Translations under genes and position numbers: made by a program | Shown here: piece by piece, positions 22,421 through 23,648 of the stretch | How the letters are laid out: each line of letters starts with the position of its first letter | Position numbering within the stretch: the stretch's first letter is position 1 | Notes under the pieces: model-generated | The model's database searches: none | What the model was told of the DNA's origin: nothing | What the model saw: only the letters and a program-made list of their open reading frames with translations | Source: Acidimicrobiaceae bacterium | GTDB lineage: Bacteria; Actinomycetota; Acidimicrobiia; Acidimicrobiales; Palsa-688 | Length of the DNA stretch: 23,648 bases | NCBI GenBank assembly: GCA_030838025.1 | Contig: JAUTXM010000460.1 | Coordinates: 1-23,648, forward strand | Direction: 5' to 3'

Positions 22421-23436
22421 GGCGACTCGAACAACCGCCGGAGCTCGGCGCGGATGGCCGGGCGGCCCGCGGCCACCAGCAGAAACAGGGCCTCGCGGGC
22501 CAGCCGCTGGGGGTGTTGCTCCATGAGCACCGACCGGCTGCCGGTCGCCACCGCGAGGTCCCCGGCCGCCCGGTAGGCCAGGTACGACGCCGCGGCACGC
22601 GCCGCCGGCAGCGAATCGGGGTCGAATAGGGCGGCGTGGTCGAGCGCCGCCCGGCAGGCGTCCACCCACGCGCTGAGCGTCCCGGCGGCGGAGTCCGGCC
22701 CGATCAGCCGGCAGCATCGCCGGGCCACGCCGAGCGCCAGGGAGCCGTTGCTGCGCAGCTTCCGGGGCTCCTGGGCGGCCCATTCGGAGGCGGGCTCGAC
22801 GGCCGTGACCCGCTCGGCGGGGACAAAATGGTCCGCCAAGCGCACGGCCACCGTGGCACTGGCGTTCACCGCGACCAGCCGCAGTGGTTGGCAGGTCAAG
22901 GTGGGCGACTCCACTGCGTCGAGCAGGGCCCACACCGCCTGCCCGCCTGGGGCGAGGGCGACCATGTGGACCACGTCGATCATGCCCCAGCCGGTCACCC
23001 AGGGCACCTCGCCGTTGACCAGCCAGCCGCCCGCGACGGCTCGGGCCGACACGCCGCCGGCTCCCGGGCGCAACCCCACGATGGCGATCCCGGCCCGGCA
23101 TTTTCCCCGGCACATATCCTCCAACCACCGCTCCCGCAGCCCCGGCGTGGTGCTGCCGGCCACCGCCCGCAGCGCCGAGTGGTGCTGGATCCAGACGAAC
23201 GCGGTGGTGAGGCAGCCCCCGGCCAGGGCCTCGACGACCCGAAGCCCCGTCGCCGGGTCGGCCGCCAGCCCGCCCGCCTCCGTCGGCCCGACCAGCCCGT
23301 ACAGCCCCTCCTCGGCCAGCCGGTCGAGATGGCTGCGGGGAACCTGGTCGCCCGCGTCGGTGCGCAGCGCGGTGGGAAACAGGAGCTCGTCGGCGATGCG
23401 TTGCGCCGATTCGAGGGGGGAAAAGGGGGTCGTCAC
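22411..23436 (-). CDS. Acyl-CoA dehydrogenase-like flavoprotein
   Basis: A 341-residue protein with the outline of an acyl-CoA dehydrogenase or its monooxygenase relatives: a helical N-domain (LESAQRIADELLFPTALRTD, HLDRLAEEGLYGLVGPTEAG), a beta domain (IAIVGLRPGAGGVSARAVAG, WLVNGEVPWVTGWGMIDVVH) and a helical C-domain ending RLAREALFLLVAAGRPAIRA. It is shorter than the usual 380 residues and I cannot point to the catalytic glutamate or the QxxGGxG motif, so the reaction is uncertain; a type-2, DszC/HsaA-like or inactive form is possible. The frame is open back to ATG 23616, but those 60 extra residues look like noise, so GTG 23436 is chosen despite lacking a clear ribosome site. Confidence 0.72.
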   Translation of the reverse strand: MTTPFSPLESAQRIADELLFPTALRTDAGDQVPRSHLDRLAEEGLYGLVGPTEAGGLAADPATGLRVVEALAGGCLTTAFVWIQHHSALRAVAGSTTPGLRERWLEDMCRGKCRAGIAIVGLRPGAGGVSARAVAGGWLVNGEVPWVTGWGMIDVVHMVALAPGGQAVWALLDAVESPTLTCQPLRLVAVNASATVAVRLADHFVPAERVTAVEPASEWAAQEPRKLRSNGSLALGVARRCCRLIGPDSAAGTLSAWVDACRAALDHAALFDPDSLPAARAAASYLAYRAAGDLAVATGSRSVLMEQHPQRLAREALFLLVAAGRPAIRAELRRLFESPPP

Positions 23437-23503
23437 GGCTACCGGCGGGTGCCGGCCGCGCCCGCCCCGACCGCGGCAGCCCCCGGCCCGGTGCCGGCTC
23501 TCG

Positions 23504-23548
23504 CTGGGCAATTGCACTTGCGCCGGTATTCCCCTGGGGCATTGCACT
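23504..23548. repeat. 15-bp direct repeat spaced exactly 30 bp
   Basis: CTGGGCAATTGCACT (23504-23518) and CTGGGGCATTGCACT (23534-23548) match at 13 of 15 bases and share the core ATTGCACT. They lie between the divergent acyl-CoA dehydrogenase-like gene and the partial gene at the right edge, about three helical turns apart, as expected of a double operator. Confidence 0.7.
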
Positions 23549-23605
23549 CGACGGTCATGGTGCTGACTTTCGCACACCGCCGAGCGGGTCTGGCACGCTG
23601 GGTCG

Positions 23606-23648
23606 ATGGAGACCATTGGGGCGCGGGCCGAGGCATCGGCCCGTCTGG
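23606..23648 (+). CDS. Start of a divergent gene (3' partial, unknown)
   Basis: ATG 23606 opens a frame METIGARAEASARL that runs off the right edge. Only 14 codons are visible, with no family signal. CACGCT ends 6 bases before the ATG and could be a -10 element of a leaderless transcript, but this is weak. The call rests on the divergent spacing from the acyl-CoA dehydrogenase-like gene and on codon choice. Confidence 0.35.
   Translation, partial: METIGARAEASARL

Noticed and set aside
23437..23616. N-terminal extension of the acyl-CoA dehydrogenase-like gene to ATG 23616
   Set aside because: The 60 added residues are Arg/Gly/Cys-rich and unlike the family; they would also overlap the divergent gene start.

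Overview
The window is a GC-rich bacterial chromosome segment, most likely from an actinomycete relative (Actinomycetota, possibly an Acidimicrobiia-like lineage). The reasons are the strong G/C bias at third codon positions, frequent GTG starts, and families common in that phylum: an Acg-type nitroreductase, a two-domain VOC protein like the mycobacterial CFP30B antigen, DUF2330, DUF4395, and a ChoD-like GMC oxidoreductase with its own cysteine cluster. I see no rRNA, tRNA, CRISPR array, phage genes or intact insertion sequence. The taxonomic call is inference.

Left part (1-8545). An Acg-family nitroreductase enters from the left edge and faces a PAP2-type membrane lipid phosphatase/transferase. 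A 1.1-kb stretch without a convincing gene follows, including an unusually AT-rich patch at about 2270-2450. Next come a VOC protein, an O6-alkylguanine methyltransferase (ogt) and a short AlkA-type glycosylase in close succession, the last two making an alkylation-repair pair. A secreted, membrane-anchored DUF2330 protein converges on a DUF4395 membrane protein. Two adjacent XdhC/CoxI-family genes, one with the cysteine-bearing N-terminal domain and one with the Rossmann domain, suggest molybdenum-hydroxylase maturation, although no such enzyme is in the window.

Middle (8653-10795). An exported Asp-box (sialidase-like propeller) protein and a SnoaL-like small protein are separated by a three-copy 13-bp repeat. 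They are followed by a perfect 19-bp-arm hairpin.

Right part (10795-22401). This is the most interesting region: ten genes in three transcription units, most with a lipid, sterol or ester theme. Unit A (+) is a GMC oxidoreductase, a 241-residue GMC-associated protein overlapping it by 4 bp, a metallophosphoesterase and a small membrane protein. Unit B (-) is an alpha/beta hydrolase with cysteine at the nucleophile elbow, an acetoacetate-decarboxylase-family protein overlapping it by 4 bp, a patatin-like lipase with a long extra C-terminal region, and a DUF1772 membrane protein. Unit C (+) diverges from B across a repeat-filled 332-bp gap and is a phospholipase C/acid-phosphatase-family phosphoesterase without a signal peptide plus a three-helix membrane protein 4 bp downstream. 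From memory, the GMC, accessory and hydrolase modules also occur as parts of single large polypeptides, so this may be an unfused version. A concerted route of ester hydrolysis, alcohol oxidation and decarboxylase-like chemistry on a lipid or sterol substrate is inference only.

The right end holds a divergent acyl-CoA dehydrogenase-like gene and the first codons of an opposing gene, with a 15-bp direct repeat spaced exactly 30 bp between them. Short tandem repeats (7, 9, 11, 12, 13, 15 and 21 bp units) recur through the window, mostly between genes.
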